A stretch of DNA of 43,208 bases from Euryarchaeota archaeon UBA602 (GTDB lineage: Archaea > Thermoplasmatota > Poseidoniia > Poseidoniales > Thalassarchaeaceae), in assembly GCA_002498455.1 (NCBI GenBank), contig DAHO01000027.1:1-43208 (forward strand), written 5' to 3'. The notes below the pieces were generated by a model, which saw nothing but the letters and a program-made list of their open reading frames with translations, did not search any database and was not told the DNA's origin. Positions 15,668-24,644 of the stretch are shown here, one piece after another. How positions within the stretch are numbered: the stretch's first letter is position 1; every line of letters starts with the position of its first letter. A program made the position numbers and the translations under genes.

Positions 15668-16870
15668 TCAGCATTCAGACTTACCGATTCGTCCGAGTGG
15701 CTTTGAAAGGTGTCTGCGATACGATGGTGGAGGTTCTTTCCAATCCGAATGAACCACATCAAAATCCCATTGATTATCTACAGTTGATTCGCAACTGGGA
15801 CACTTCAGTTTCTGGTTTGCCCCCTTAGATTTGTACCGAGAACCGCATGAACACAGGGGCCGTCTGTGATTTCTTTGACCATAGGTGAGTTTCAATTTTT
15901 CAAGATGGTATGTCCCATCAGGCCCTGACAAACCGAACCAACGAATTTGATCACCTTCTTTCAATGTCTGAGCTAATTTGTTGATTTCACCACCTTGAGA
16001 AAAAGCCAACAGTGTTACACCGGCATGAATTTCGACGTGGCCACCTGTCATGATTTGGATGCTGGCTACTGTTGAATCATGGAATGCTTCCAAGTGATCA
16101 TCGGTGGCTTGATTGGTTCGAAAAACGCGATATGAAGTCGATTGCTCGACGGGAAAATCCTGTAGGAAATTGTGTGCACTGAGTACGTCGGATTGTTCTT
16201 CGCCACGAATCCCGTAGAGTACGGGGCAAGGAGTTCTGGGAGCAATTAAGCTGCGCTTGAGATTTGGGTCACGGTTCAGGATTGTCCCAGGAAATTTTTC
16301 TGCCATCTCAGCGACGGACTTCCCTGGTACATTTCGCACACCACCCTCATTTCTCCAAGCAGTACATTCCCATGTCCAATCATTGTGGCCACGCCAAGCA
16401 ATCGCTGCTGTGGCTCCAATTAAACCCGCACACCCTGCATCTGTACTCCAAATACGGTGATATAGAGAAGCCAAGTGGTACGTTCGGTCTTCCAAATCAA
16501 CATATTCTCTAACGGTTTCCCAATACAATACTTCAGGTAATTGGTCGCGTACCAATACCAATGTTGGCTGAGCTGAATGGGGTTCAGATTGGGCAATCAC
16601 TGAGCTGTACTTAGATTCAAACCACTGCTGTAATATTTCCTCCAAGTGAATTATATCATCACATTTGACAGCTGCTGCAAGTGCTGCATTTCCACGAGTA
16701 CGCTGTGGTGCAAACGGCCACAAGCGCACCAAGCGTGCGTCATCAATTTCCATGCCGGACTTCGACAATGTGACCAATAGGTCATTGAAATCGTGGGTTG
16801 TGCATCCATGCTCACGTTCATCGGTGTCGTCTAAGCCAACCCAGAATGTCGAGGGAACCTCGACGTTCAT
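15668..16870 (-). CDS. tiaS: tRNA(Ile2) 2-agmatinylcytidine synthetase
   Basis: TiaS joins agmatine to C34 of tRNA-Ile (anticodon CAU), giving agmatidine so that AUA is read as isoleucine. It is essential in archaea. The 400-residue product opens with the catalytic motif WVGLDDTDEREHGCTT (residues 10-25), has a kinase-like N-terminal half, an OB-like domain, and a C-terminal zinc ribbon with C340, C342, C357 and C360. Length fits the family. The ATG at 16870 overlaps the stop of the HAD phosphatase gene as ATGA, so translation is coupled to a sugar-phosphate enzyme gene, which is unexpected. The tRNA itself is not in the window. Confidence 0.95.
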   Translation of the reverse strand: MNVEVPSTFWVGLDDTDEREHGCTTHDFNDLLVTLSKSGMEIDDARLVRLWPFAPQRTRGNAALAAAVKCDDIIHLEEILQQWFESKYSSVIAQSEPHSAQPTLVLVRDQLPEVLYWETVREYVDLEDRTYHLASLYHRIWSTDAGCAGLIGATAAIAWRGHNDWTWECTAWRNEGGVRNVPGKSVAEMAEKFPGTILNRDPNLKRSLIAPRTPCPVLYGIRGEEQSDVLSAHNFLQDFPVEQSTSYRVFRTNQATDDHLEAFHDSTVASIQIMTGGHVEIHAGVTLLAFSQGGEINKLAQTLKEGDQIRWFGLSGPDGTYHLEKLKLTYGQRNHRRPLCSCGSRYKSKGANQKLKCPSCESTVDNQWDFDVVHSDWKEPPPSYRRHLSKPLGRIGKSEC

Positions 16871-17502
16871 ATTTCCAGAGCATCACCCTCGTCATCGTCG
16901 TTTAGAGCACGCTCTAAAATGCCGACCAAACCAATGCTCGGATTTACTCGGAAACCACGAACACCATGCTGGTAAGCCGCTCCCATATCCGCATCCCGAT
17001 CTCCGGCCATGAATGAGCGCCCCTCGTGATGTCGATATCCCAACTGGGCACTGTGATGCTTCACTTCAAGTTCCAATTCACTTAGCAATTGTCGGCCAAC
17101 CTGAAGCATTCCAGCTCCCGGCTTACGAACTGGACTTTGTTCCCAAGGTGCATACGGTGAATACAGTACAACATCGACGTGGGCATCTGCGTTTTCTTCA
17201 AGCAATCCGTCAAGAACTGCTTGATTCATCAGTTCCAGATCCCCATGACTAAACACTCCGCGATTCACAGGCGATTGATTGGTCACAATGACGATTCTGA
17301 AACCTGCTTCACGTAGTGCTGCGACCGCATGGCCTGCACCTGGAAGCATCACAACCTCATCGACGGATTTGACGTAATCTTCGCGCCCAACGTTTAGTAC
17401 CCCATCACGATCGAGGTATGCAATCGAACCATCCCAGCCTTCAAGACTCTCAACTGGAGCATCGATTGCAGATTTGTGTCTGCCCGGCAATTGCATAATC
17501 AA
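16867..17502 (-). CDS. GmhB-like HAD phosphatase (heptose bisphosphate type), zinc ligands lost
   Basis: The closest family by layout is D-glycero-D-manno-heptose-1,7-bisphosphate 7-phosphatase, which also resembles histidinol phosphatase of HisB. The 211-residue product has HAD motif I DRDGVLN with D31 and D33, motif II in IVTNQS, a basic motif III before RKPGAGML, and motif IV in MAGDRDADM. The loop that in GmhB holds a Cys/His/Cys/Cys zinc site reads YSPYAPWEQSPVRKP, so the ligands are replaced. The first 25 residues form an extension. It follows the GmhA-like gene by three bases and overlaps tiaS. Pairing with a GmhA-like gene supports a heptose role; substrate remains inference. Confidence 0.8.
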   Translation of the reverse strand: MIMQLPGRHKSAIDAPVESLEGWDGSIAYLDRDGVLNVGREDYVKSVDEVVMLPGAGHAVAALREAGFRIVIVTNQSPVNRGVFSHGDLELMNQAVLDGLLEENADAHVDVVLYSPYAPWEQSPVRKPGAGMLQVGRQLLSELELEVKHHSAQLGYRHHEGRSFMAGDRDADMGAAYQHGVRGFRVNPSIGLVGILERALNDDDEGDALEI

Positions 17503-17505
17503 GCC

Positions 17506-18105
17506 TCACGAATGACTGGGCAAACCTCGGCTTGCCTTGACCGCTTCTTTGACGATGTGATTAATGATGAGTTGTAAATCTTCGATTCTCTCCATGGAAG
17601 TCGTATCACAAACAATGCAAATGTCTGATATTTCGGCCAGTACACCGCCTCCGCCTGACTTGTAATTTCCAGTAATTCCAACGGTTCGAGCACCATTCTC
17701 ATTTGCATAGGTCATTCCGTTGATTACGTTGGAAGAGTTGCCACTACCAGAGTAGCCGACGACCAAATCACCAGGATTCAGCCAAGTTTGCAATTGTCCG
17801 ACAAAGATATTGGCATAAGAGGTATCGTTTGCCCATGCGGTCAGTGAAGCGATGTTATCTGTATGTGCAATGGTTGGTAGACCCAATTCTTTGCTCCAGT
17901 CACCGGCACTGTGGCTTGGTGTTGCTGCGGAACCCCCATTGCCAATGAAATGTACTTTACCTCCAGTCTCCATGACCCGAAGCATCTCTGAATACAACAT
18001 ACCGACAGAATCACGGTCAAGTGCATGCAGTGCACGGGACAAGTCGTCAATATACGAGTCCATGAACTCGCTGAAATCAAACGCATCATCGGGCATGCGA
18101 CTCAT
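17506..18105 (-). CDS. GmhA-like sugar isomerase (SIS domain)
   Basis: GmhA converts sedoheptulose 7-phosphate to D-glycero-D-manno-heptose 7-phosphate, the first step of nucleotide-heptose synthesis. The 199-residue product is one SIS domain with the sugar-phosphate loop GNGGSA at 55-60 and GYSGSGNSSN near 118. At the metal site of GmhA (His, Glu, Gln, His) this protein seems to have H65, D69, E175 and H183, so two ligands are conservatively changed. A DiaA-like or other SIS role is possible, but the adjacent GmhB-like gene favours heptose. No Shine-Dalgarno site precedes ATG 18105; with TATAT nearby at 18124-18128 the mRNA may be leaderless. Divergent from the archaeosortase gene. Confidence 0.8.
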   Translation of the reverse strand: MSRMPDDAFDFSEFMDSYIDDLSRALHALDRDSVGMLYSEMLRVMETGGKVHFIGNGGSAATPSHSAGDWSKELGLPTIAHTDNIASLTAWANDTSYANIFVGQLQTWLNPGDLVVGYSGSGNSSNVINGMTYANENGARTVGITGNYKSGGGGVLAEISDICIVCDTTSMERIEDLQLIINHIVKEAVKASRGLPSHS

Positions 18106-18154
18106 GGTGGCGTCGTGGCGAGCCTATATGTGACTTGCCGACCTGAGACGACCA

Positions 18155-19147
18155 ATGGCAGACGTCATCGACCTTGGAGTCGGGGAGTTTGGCGGTTTGT
18201 TTGGACTTGATTTGGGCCAAACCAATTTACTCATTGTGGTGGTGGGTTTGATTAGCTTGGGAACTGCATTCCATGCTGAGAAAAATTGGACAAAATGGTT
18301 GGCACCACCGGGATGGGTTTGTGTTGGAGTATACTTCTACCTCGGCGCAGACCACTATTTTGACGTCGCAGATCCCGTTTTGATTTTCATGTCGATTGCG
18401 GCCTTGCCAGTATGCATTGCATACGGCGGATGGGAAGCGATATTGATTCGACAGAACAGAACCCTCGAGTCAGTAGATTGGTTGCGAGGAGCCGTCTTTT
18501 GGTCAGCCATGCCATATCTTGCCATCCAACACATACCTCTCTTGAATGCTGGAGTGGTTTGGTTCACTGCATGGAATACATCTCTGTTCTTGCAGTGGAG
18601 TGGGGCTGGCGATGTGCACCTGGGACAAATGATGGTGGATTTGGGCGGTTCCACTGCACATGTGACTTGGCAAGAATGGAGTGGAAGCCGCTGGATTCTA
18701 ACCGATACACTAGGTGAGGGAGGATTCTACGTACCCATGGAATTTGCTGATGGAGAGCCGGTAAACATCGGATTTGTATTGGGCTGCAGTGCGTTGCAGT
18801 CGATGATTGTCTTTGTCGGAGCAGTTGTGGCTGTTCAAAATGCATCATGGCGCCGACGTTTACGTGCAATGGTGCTAATCATTCCTCTAATCCATATCCT
18901 CAACATATTTCGAAATGCTGGCATTATTTGGCTGCACATTGAATACAACGGTGTATGGGATTGGAATGGCATGAATATCTTCGATTTCAGTCATGCATAT
19001 GCTGCTAAATTCATTAGCCTGGCTGCAATGTTCTTGATGGCGATAGTATTGTTTGATCTACTGCCCAAACTACATCGTCATGTAATCGATGTATTGGACC
19101 CATTCTTCAGTTTCTTCGGGCTACAATTGAAACCCAAATCAACGTGA
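18155..19147 (+). CDS. artA: Archaeosortase (exosortase family transpeptidase)
   Basis: Archaeosortases cut exported proteins near a C-terminal tripartite signal (such as PGF-CTERM) and attach them to membrane lipid. The 330-residue product has about eight membrane segments and the family's three catalytic residues in their proper context: C211 in GCSALQSM, R253 in LNIFRNAGII and H280 in FDFSHAYAAKF. An extracytoplasmic loop lies at about residues 150-205. It is divergent from the GmhA-like gene and overlaps the giant helicase gene by nine bases at the 3' end. No PGF-CTERM substrate is seen in the window; the repeat protein at the right edge ends differently. Confidence 0.92.
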   Translation: MADVIDLGVGEFGGLFGLDLGQTNLLIVVVGLISLGTAFHAEKNWTKWLAPPGWVCVGVYFYLGADHYFDVADPVLIFMSIAALPVCIAYGGWEAILIRQNRTLESVDWLRGAVFWSAMPYLAIQHIPLLNAGVVWFTAWNTSLFLQWSGAGDVHLGQMMVDLGGSTAHVTWQEWSGSRWILTDTLGEGGFYVPMEFADGEPVNIGFVLGCSALQSMIVFVGAVVAVQNASWRRRLRAMVLIIPLIHILNIFRNAGIIWLHIEYNGVWDWNGMNIFDFSHAYAAKFISLAAMFLMAIVLFDLLPKLHRHVIDVLDPFFSFFGLQLKPKST

Positions 19148-22100
19148 TTTTAGGCGATCGAGAACTTTGCCTTTCAGAGGCATGTTGTGTTCCCATGCGA
19201 ATTCCTTCATGACTCTTAGGGCTTCTTTTTCTTTCTCTGAATCACCTACGAAGTCGGTGACTTCAATGACATCATTGCGAGTATTGGCTTTGAAAGCTGC
19301 AATGGGTTCCTCGTTCCAGAACACCATGTAAGCACTACCGTAACCAAATCGTTCACGAAGAAGAGACTGGAAATACGGTAGCAGCGGATCCGATGGAGGG
19401 AGAACAAAGTCACGCATCTGAGGAATTTGATCGGCCTTTTCCAACAACTCCTTTCGCCCCCAGCAAACCTCATGTAAATCATCGATGAGGAATCCCTTAA
19501 TCAAGTGCCCCTCCTCCTCAAATTCGTGCAATACACTGGACAACTGTTCAGGCTTGAATGGACTGCCTGCCAATTTCTCCAACTGCTTCAATGTTAGGAC
19601 AGGGAATTGTTCGATCATCTCACGCAAGTACTCTCGCTTGACTTCCCATGATTCTTCATGTTCAATCTTGTGAACGGTCTTAAATCCACCACGGTAATCT
19701 TGGACCAAATGTCCAGAACGAATGAGTGGTTGAACCAATTTTCTGAATGCAGCACGTTTCATTGCGTATCGATCCATGAATACTTTCGGATCAGAGTGAC
19801 CGGAAAAGAAATCCAATACATCCAGTAAATCTTCATCCGGATCGATTCCACGCATTTTCAACAACCTTTGGAAGTGTTTGTACGGCGCCCAAACTTGATG
19901 ATTGCGAAGATTGGTACCGAGATGCAATTGTTGGCTAGCCGCCATTGATTTTAGATCGACCCGATAGGTCTCGCAACGACCTCTTAGAGCGAAGTCATCG
20001 CGTATTTCAGAGATTTGGTCAATCGCGAGTGTTTCGTTTTCAGAGCGTGTATCTTGATGAAGTCGATGGTAGTGGAAGAGCGAACGAATGGCGAGTGAAC
20101 GTGGTCGAGGATCAACCACTCCACCACGGATATAACGCTGATTATCACCCATTGAACGGAAGCCTAAATCAGCAACAATTTTCTGAATATTTTCGTCGCA
20201 ATCATGGATGGGTTCACCATTGAACGCATGAAGTACAGAAACATCGACCAGAGTATCCTTGTAGTTGTCGAGCAGATTCTCAAAAACAATTGCAAATTCA
20301 TCAAGATAAGCGTGTGGGATGTGAACGTCTTTTATCTCCAAGTAATCATTGACCTTGAACATCAAAATTCGACCCACGGGATCTACGCCCTTGAATACTG
20401 GATAATACCAACCCTGCTTCAGTACATACCGCACTTCTTGGATGAATCTTGAGCAAAACGGATCGGATTGCGATAGAATACGTAAGGTGCGATCTTCACG
20501 CTTCGGACGGTTCAATTGCTCTGCATCATCAGGGACACAGAAGAAGTCTGTCGGGTCGGGTTGTAAAGCCGTAACGCGTGTGATTCGATTCTTCCCTTCC
20601 AAGTCACGAAGAACTTCGGCGAGTAATTCGACGGGATGGCTAACGAATAGTCGTAGCGAATGTAATTTGATCGGACCAATGCGCCGAATTAACTCTTCCA
20701 GTGCATCCTCAAAATCCATCGGTTCGTAAACATCGTGAACACGATGGAACAACGATAGTGAGCGCTTTCGGTCAATTAATTCTTCAAATTGCTTGACGAA
20801 GACCATCTGCCGTTCCATATTGGAAAGAGAGTTTCTGGCATCACGCTGAACGTGCTTGAACTCATCACCCCGAGGTAGGTGACCGATGATTTCTGTACGT
20901 TCTACATTCTCATCATGAGGAATATATTCGATCAGTTCTTGATCCATTTCTGAAAACCATGGTTCAGGACGCAGGCCTAAGAGCATGGGAATCATGGATT
21001 TTGTTGTATATCCCACGCGTGAATGTAAGAGTCTACCCATGACGATGTCTGAATCATGTTTCATGTCTTTCCAATCGGCGAATCTGAAATCCTGAATCCG
21101 ACCTAGCAGTTCCTGCATCTTTGCAAACATCACATGTCCTTCATTCAGTGCTGTCAGCGCATCAGGATAAGCTTTGAATGATTTTGCAAGCAGTAGATTT
21201 TGCAGATCACGATACTCGATAACATTGTCTTCACCACCGGTGATGATATGCTCATCAACCCGTAGGATAAATTCACCCTCCTCAGTTTGCTTGAAGAATC
21301 CAATCGAAACAATATTCCGAACTTCCAACTCATGCAAAATCGACTCGATTTGTGCATTGGGAAAGGGAAGTCTCTCGGAAAGTGCAGCTAGTGTTTTCGG
21401 GCCCTCACTGCCAAGCATGTCGACAATTTTGATTCGCAAGGCCTCATGGGGATCCATGAGTTTAGATTCACCCCAAGAAGTGGGTTCGGCCTCGCTGAAT
21501 GCGTCTGCAATTTCAAAACTCAAACCACCCGTGTACAATTCGCGTAAGTCTTCCATCTCACCTGCACCTTTGTTCGAAAGAACACCCAGCGTGCCATGAA
21601 CTTCGGCCATGCGCATGGAATACCACTTGTCATCGACCTCGGACATACCCGTTTTGCGAATCTTTGTGATTGCACCGGATGCGGCCAATTCCACAACCCA
21701 ATTGTGAACAGTATCGTATGGGACCTCCGATAATTTTTCCTGATATAGCGGGTTCTTCAGGTCTGGATGCAAGCCCCCACCCTTTTCCATTAGACGCAGT
21801 AATCCTTCAGAATCTGTGGGGATGCTCACTTTACTTTGGAAATATCGATCCAATGATTGTGCATCCAAATCTGTGGCTCGAGAACGACCACCTAACAAGC
21901 GTCGTAAGATTTCAGGATCGATATCCTTGACGAGGTAGGCTCGTGTACGCATACTGAGTAGATCTTCAAAGGCCGCCATGTAGAGATTCATGCCCAAAGC
22001 GCTTGGCAGAGTGACCCGAGAGTGGACGATTCGAACGCCTTCCTCGTCCATACGATTGACAAAATTTTCCAAATCTTCCATGTCTAAATCGGTATGGAAA

Positions 22101-24475
22101 ATCTCGTTTTGTGCCTCTCGAATTAACAAACTATCAGCATGCTGTCGATGCTCTCTGAAGACTTTCTCCGATTTTTGCTGGAATTGCTTGGGGCTGACCT
22201 CATCAGCACCGATACGACGTGGTACGATGAGTGAGCGACCCGAAACCTCTCTGAACCGTTTTGCGAACAATTGACTATCCAAGAGGTATCGCTGCAAAAC
22301 GGAGTCTCGCTGATTGTCTTTGAATAGAGAATGAATTTCCTTGGTATCAATTTCCTGGCCTGTCTTGAAGAGGAAAGAATTCTCGTCGAATGACATTTCG
22401 ACAACATGGATATTGTGCATGTCACACAAACCTGCCATGAAGTACCCCATCGCCATGTTGAAAGCACGACCACGGCATGTGGTGATGATGTAGGTAGGGA
22501 CAGGAGAATTCATGATCTGTTCAATCATAATCTTGTCAGGACTAGGCACTTGGATTGATTCAACGGCATGCTCTTCCAAAAAGCGCGCAAGGGATTCAGC
22601 AACCGGTTGTGATAGCCCATATGCATTGGAGAGTAGGAGCCGTGGGTCACGCCCTCGACGAATCGCTGTAATCGACGCATTTAGCAACTTGAGAACGGAT
22701 TGTGAGAGTTCGCGGGTTCGACTCATGGCTTCACCAGACCATGAGGGGACTGTTGGTCGATATCCTGTCACTGGAGTCACACTGACCCGACTGGCTTGAA
22801 TTCGGTGAACACGATAAGTCGAACCACCCAACAAAAATACATCCCCTGGGCGAATATTTTGGACGAATGACGAGGAAAGTTGGCCAATCATCGTTCCATC
22901 TGCACTGAAAACAAGATAATTGTTATCCGGTGCAATGGTACCAATATTCGTGTAGTAGATCATCTGTGAATAACCTCGTTTACCGATGATATTTTCTTCC
23001 CAGTCCACCCAAACACGGCGTTCATCTTCCAATAAATCGAGGACTTCGATGTAATCATCGTATGAGAGACTTCGATAGGGATATGCTGAGGTGATGATAG
23101 CATAGGCCTCATCCATGTCTATTTCCCCACAAATGGTCAACCCGATGATAAACTGAGCGAGAACATCAAGACAGTTTTTGGGAAAACGCAAGTGATCCAT
23201 ATCACCCGACATAATCGCCCCTTGAAGAGCAACCAACTCAAGCAAATCATGTGAAGAAGTTGGTAAAAATCGAGCACGAGGAATGCCCCCGACATGGTGC
23301 CCGGCTCTTCCGATTCTCTGAAGTGCGGTTGCAATAGAACCAGGCGACCCTAGTTGAATGACCATGTCCACGCTGCCAATATCGATTCCCATTTCAAGGG
23401 AGGACGAGGACACACAGCAACGCAATTCACCACGTTTCAGTTTTCTTTCCACTTCAAGGCGGATTTGTTTATCCATTGAACCATGGTGCCCCTCAACGCC
23501 GGCTAAACCAAGGACACGCAGTTTTTGCGTGATGATTTCAGTCATCTGTCGAGTATTTGCAAAGACAAGAGTTGTTGTGTGTGCTTCGACGAGATCTTTG
23601 ATGATGTCGACGTTGTGATCCAATAATTTCTTGACGGGAACTTCGCTGAATTTCGGATGTGGTAAGATAATATCCAAATCCAACTCTCTCGCGCCACTAA
23701 CCTTCGCGATGTGAACTGTAGACGACTCTTCATCATCGAATTTGGGGATTGGAGCACCCCCCTCAGTTTCTCGATCGTCTGCCTTGACAGGGACGAGAAA
23801 CTTAGCCACCTCTTCAAGGGGTTCCATCGTGGCTGAAATTCCCAGCCTCTGAACCGGATTAGCAATCAATGTGTCGAGAAGAGCCATTGTAAGCGCCAAG
23901 TGTGTGCCTCTCTTGGTCGGAACCAAGGAGTGCATTTCATCGATGATAATCCACTGTAAATCATTCATCAATGGCCTGAATTTTTTCGATGCCAATGCCA
24001 AACCAAGAGATTCTGGTGTTGTGATCAAGATGTGGGGGGGGTTTCTGAGCATTTTTTGTCGCTCGGATTGTGGAGTATCTCCCGTACGCAAACCAACTTT
24101 GATTTCCTGCGCACGTCCAGGTAAAAATCGCTCCTTAATTTCAGTCAGTGGGCCAATAAGATTGCGCTGAATATCATTGGCAAGTGCCTTGATTGGTGAA
24201 ATGTAAACACAGTACACTTGTTTCTCCAAGTTCCCATCCATTGCAAGCCGAACCAACTTATCGATAATCGAGAGAAATGCTGTCAGAGTCTTTCCTGAAC
24301 CTGTAGGAGAGCATAGTAGCAAATGCTCACCATCCACGATTGAAGGAATCGCCATCTTTTGGGGGTCTGTGAAATCGGGAAATTTATCTTTGAACCAATC
24401 GCGAACCGGTTGTGATAACTTCGACAGCAATACCTCGGAATCTTCGAGAGAATCTAGGTATACTGTATCAGCCAA
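19139..24475 (-). CDS. Giant Lhr-family helicase with AlkZ-like C-terminus
   Basis: Lhr proteins are superfamily 2 3'-5' DNA helicases linked with repair. This one has 1778 residues, about twice the archaeal form and longer than bacterial long Lhr. Walker A CSPTGSGKT is at 55-63, DEMH at 179-182, SAT at 214-216, and motif VI QRIGRAGHH at about 385. Winged-helix and Lhr-core domain follow to about residue 850. The rest is a set of winged-helix-like units, ending with DFVLPPSDPLLPYFQ...FGYGSAYMVFWNEEPIAAFKA, which resembles the C-terminal part of AlkZ/YcaQ DNA glycosylases as in Lhr-CTD. Start is TTG at 24475, seven bases after a full AGGAGG. It is divergent from glyS. Confidence 0.9.
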   Translation of the reverse strand: MADTVYLDSLEDSEVLLSKLSQPVRDWFKDKFPDFTDPQKMAIPSIVDGEHLLLCSPTGSGKTLTAFLSIIDKLVRLAMDGNLEKQVYCVYISPIKALANDIQRNLIGPLTEIKERFLPGRAQEIKVGLRTGDTPQSERQKMLRNPPHILITTPESLGLALASKKFRPLMNDLQWIIIDEMHSLVPTKRGTHLALTMALLDTLIANPVQRLGISATMEPLEEVAKFLVPVKADDRETEGGAPIPKFDDEESSTVHIAKVSGARELDLDIILPHPKFSEVPVKKLLDHNVDIIKDLVEAHTTTLVFANTRQMTEIITQKLRVLGLAGVEGHHGSMDKQIRLEVERKLKRGELRCCVSSSSLEMGIDIGSVDMVIQLGSPGSIATALQRIGRAGHHVGGIPRARFLPTSSHDLLELVALQGAIMSGDMDHLRFPKNCLDVLAQFIIGLTICGEIDMDEAYAIITSAYPYRSLSYDDYIEVLDLLEDERRVWVDWEENIIGKRGYSQMIYYTNIGTIAPDNNYLVFSADGTMIGQLSSSFVQNIRPGDVFLLGGSTYRVHRIQASRVSVTPVTGYRPTVPSWSGEAMSRTRELSQSVLKLLNASITAIRRGRDPRLLLSNAYGLSQPVAESLARFLEEHAVESIQVPSPDKIMIEQIMNSPVPTYIITTCRGRAFNMAMGYFMAGLCDMHNIHVVEMSFDENSFLFKTGQEIDTKEIHSLFKDNQRDSVLQRYLLDSQLFAKRFREVSGRSLIVPRRIGADEVSPKQFQQKSEKVFREHRQHADSLLIREAQNEIFHTDLDMEDLENFVNRMDEEGVRIVHSRVTLPSALGMNLYMAAFEDLLSMRTRAYLVKDIDPEILRRLLGGRSRATDLDAQSLDRYFQSKVSIPTDSEGLLRLMEKGGGLHPDLKNPLYQEKLSEVPYDTVHNWVVELAASGAITKIRKTGMSEVDDKWYSMRMAEVHGTLGVLSNKGAGEMEDLRELYTGGLSFEIADAFSEAEPTSWGESKLMDPHEALRIKIVDMLGSEGPKTLAALSERLPFPNAQIESILHELEVRNIVSIGFFKQTEEGEFILRVDEHIITGGEDNVIEYRDLQNLLLAKSFKAYPDALTALNEGHVMFAKMQELLGRIQDFRFADWKDMKHDSDIVMGRLLHSRVGYTTKSMIPMLLGLRPEPWFSEMDQELIEYIPHDENVERTEIIGHLPRGDEFKHVQRDARNSLSNMERQMVFVKQFEELIDRKRSLSLFHRVHDVYEPMDFEDALEELIRRIGPIKLHSLRLFVSHPVELLAEVLRDLEGKNRITRVTALQPDPTDFFCVPDDAEQLNRPKREDRTLRILSQSDPFCSRFIQEVRYVLKQGWYYPVFKGVDPVGRILMFKVNDYLEIKDVHIPHAYLDEFAIVFENLLDNYKDTLVDVSVLHAFNGEPIHDCDENIQKIVADLGFRSMGDNQRYIRGGVVDPRPRSLAIRSLFHYHRLHQDTRSENETLAIDQISEIRDDFALRGRCETYRVDLKSMAASQQLHLGTNLRNHQVWAPYKHFQRLLKMRGIDPDEDLLDVLDFFSGHSDPKVFMDRYAMKRAAFRKLVQPLIRSGHLVQDYRGGFKTVHKIEHEESWEVKREYLREMIEQFPVLTLKQLEKLAGSPFKPEQLSSVLHEFEEEGHLIKGFLIDDLHEVCWGRKELLEKADQIPQMRDFVLPPSDPLLPYFQSLLRERFGYGSAYMVFWNEEPIAAFKANTRNDVIEVTDFVGDSEKEKEALRVMKEFAWEHNMPLKGKVLDRLKSR

Positions 24476-24482
24476 GAGAATT

Positions 24483-24488
24483 CCTCCT
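24483..24488 (-). promoter_or_regulatory. Strong Shine-Dalgarno site fixing the TTG start of the helicase
   Basis: The minus strand reads AGGAGG, seven bases, then TTG. This is the most complete Shine-Dalgarno site in the window and supports TTG at 24475 as the true start; no in-frame ATG lies nearby. Confidence 0.75.
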
Positions 24489-24516
24489 ATTAACGGGTTG
24501 TTAGGGTAACGGAGCA

Positions 24517-24523
24517 GTATATC
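24517..24523 (-). promoter_or_regulatory. Likely TATA box of the helicase gene
   Basis: GATATAC on the minus strand lies about 45 bases before the TTG start. With about 25 bases to the start of transcription this leaves a leader of about 20 bases that just contains the AGGAGG site. The divergent gap 24476-24644 holds nothing else gene-like; an AT-rich CTATTTTTTATG at 24541-24552 may serve glyS. Confidence 0.45.
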
Positions 24524-24644
24524 AACGATTCGCTAAATGGCTATTTTTTATGCCTGTAAATTTCAGAAATTGGGCCACACAACAAGAATGAACTATGCCG
24601 TTTTTCCGATTGCTTGATGTGACTGATTCGCACGCGACGTATTG

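Noticed and set aside
16210..16224. CCCGTA-GAG-TACGGG hairpin similar to the intergenic CCCGTAGGG elements
   Set aside because: It lies inside tiaS coding sequence, has a different loop and does not sit in a gene gap.
24476..24644. Possible small RNA or tRNA gene in the largest gap
   Set aside because: No cloverleaf or stable long fold is seen; the TATA box and Shine-Dalgarno site explain it as a divergent promoter.
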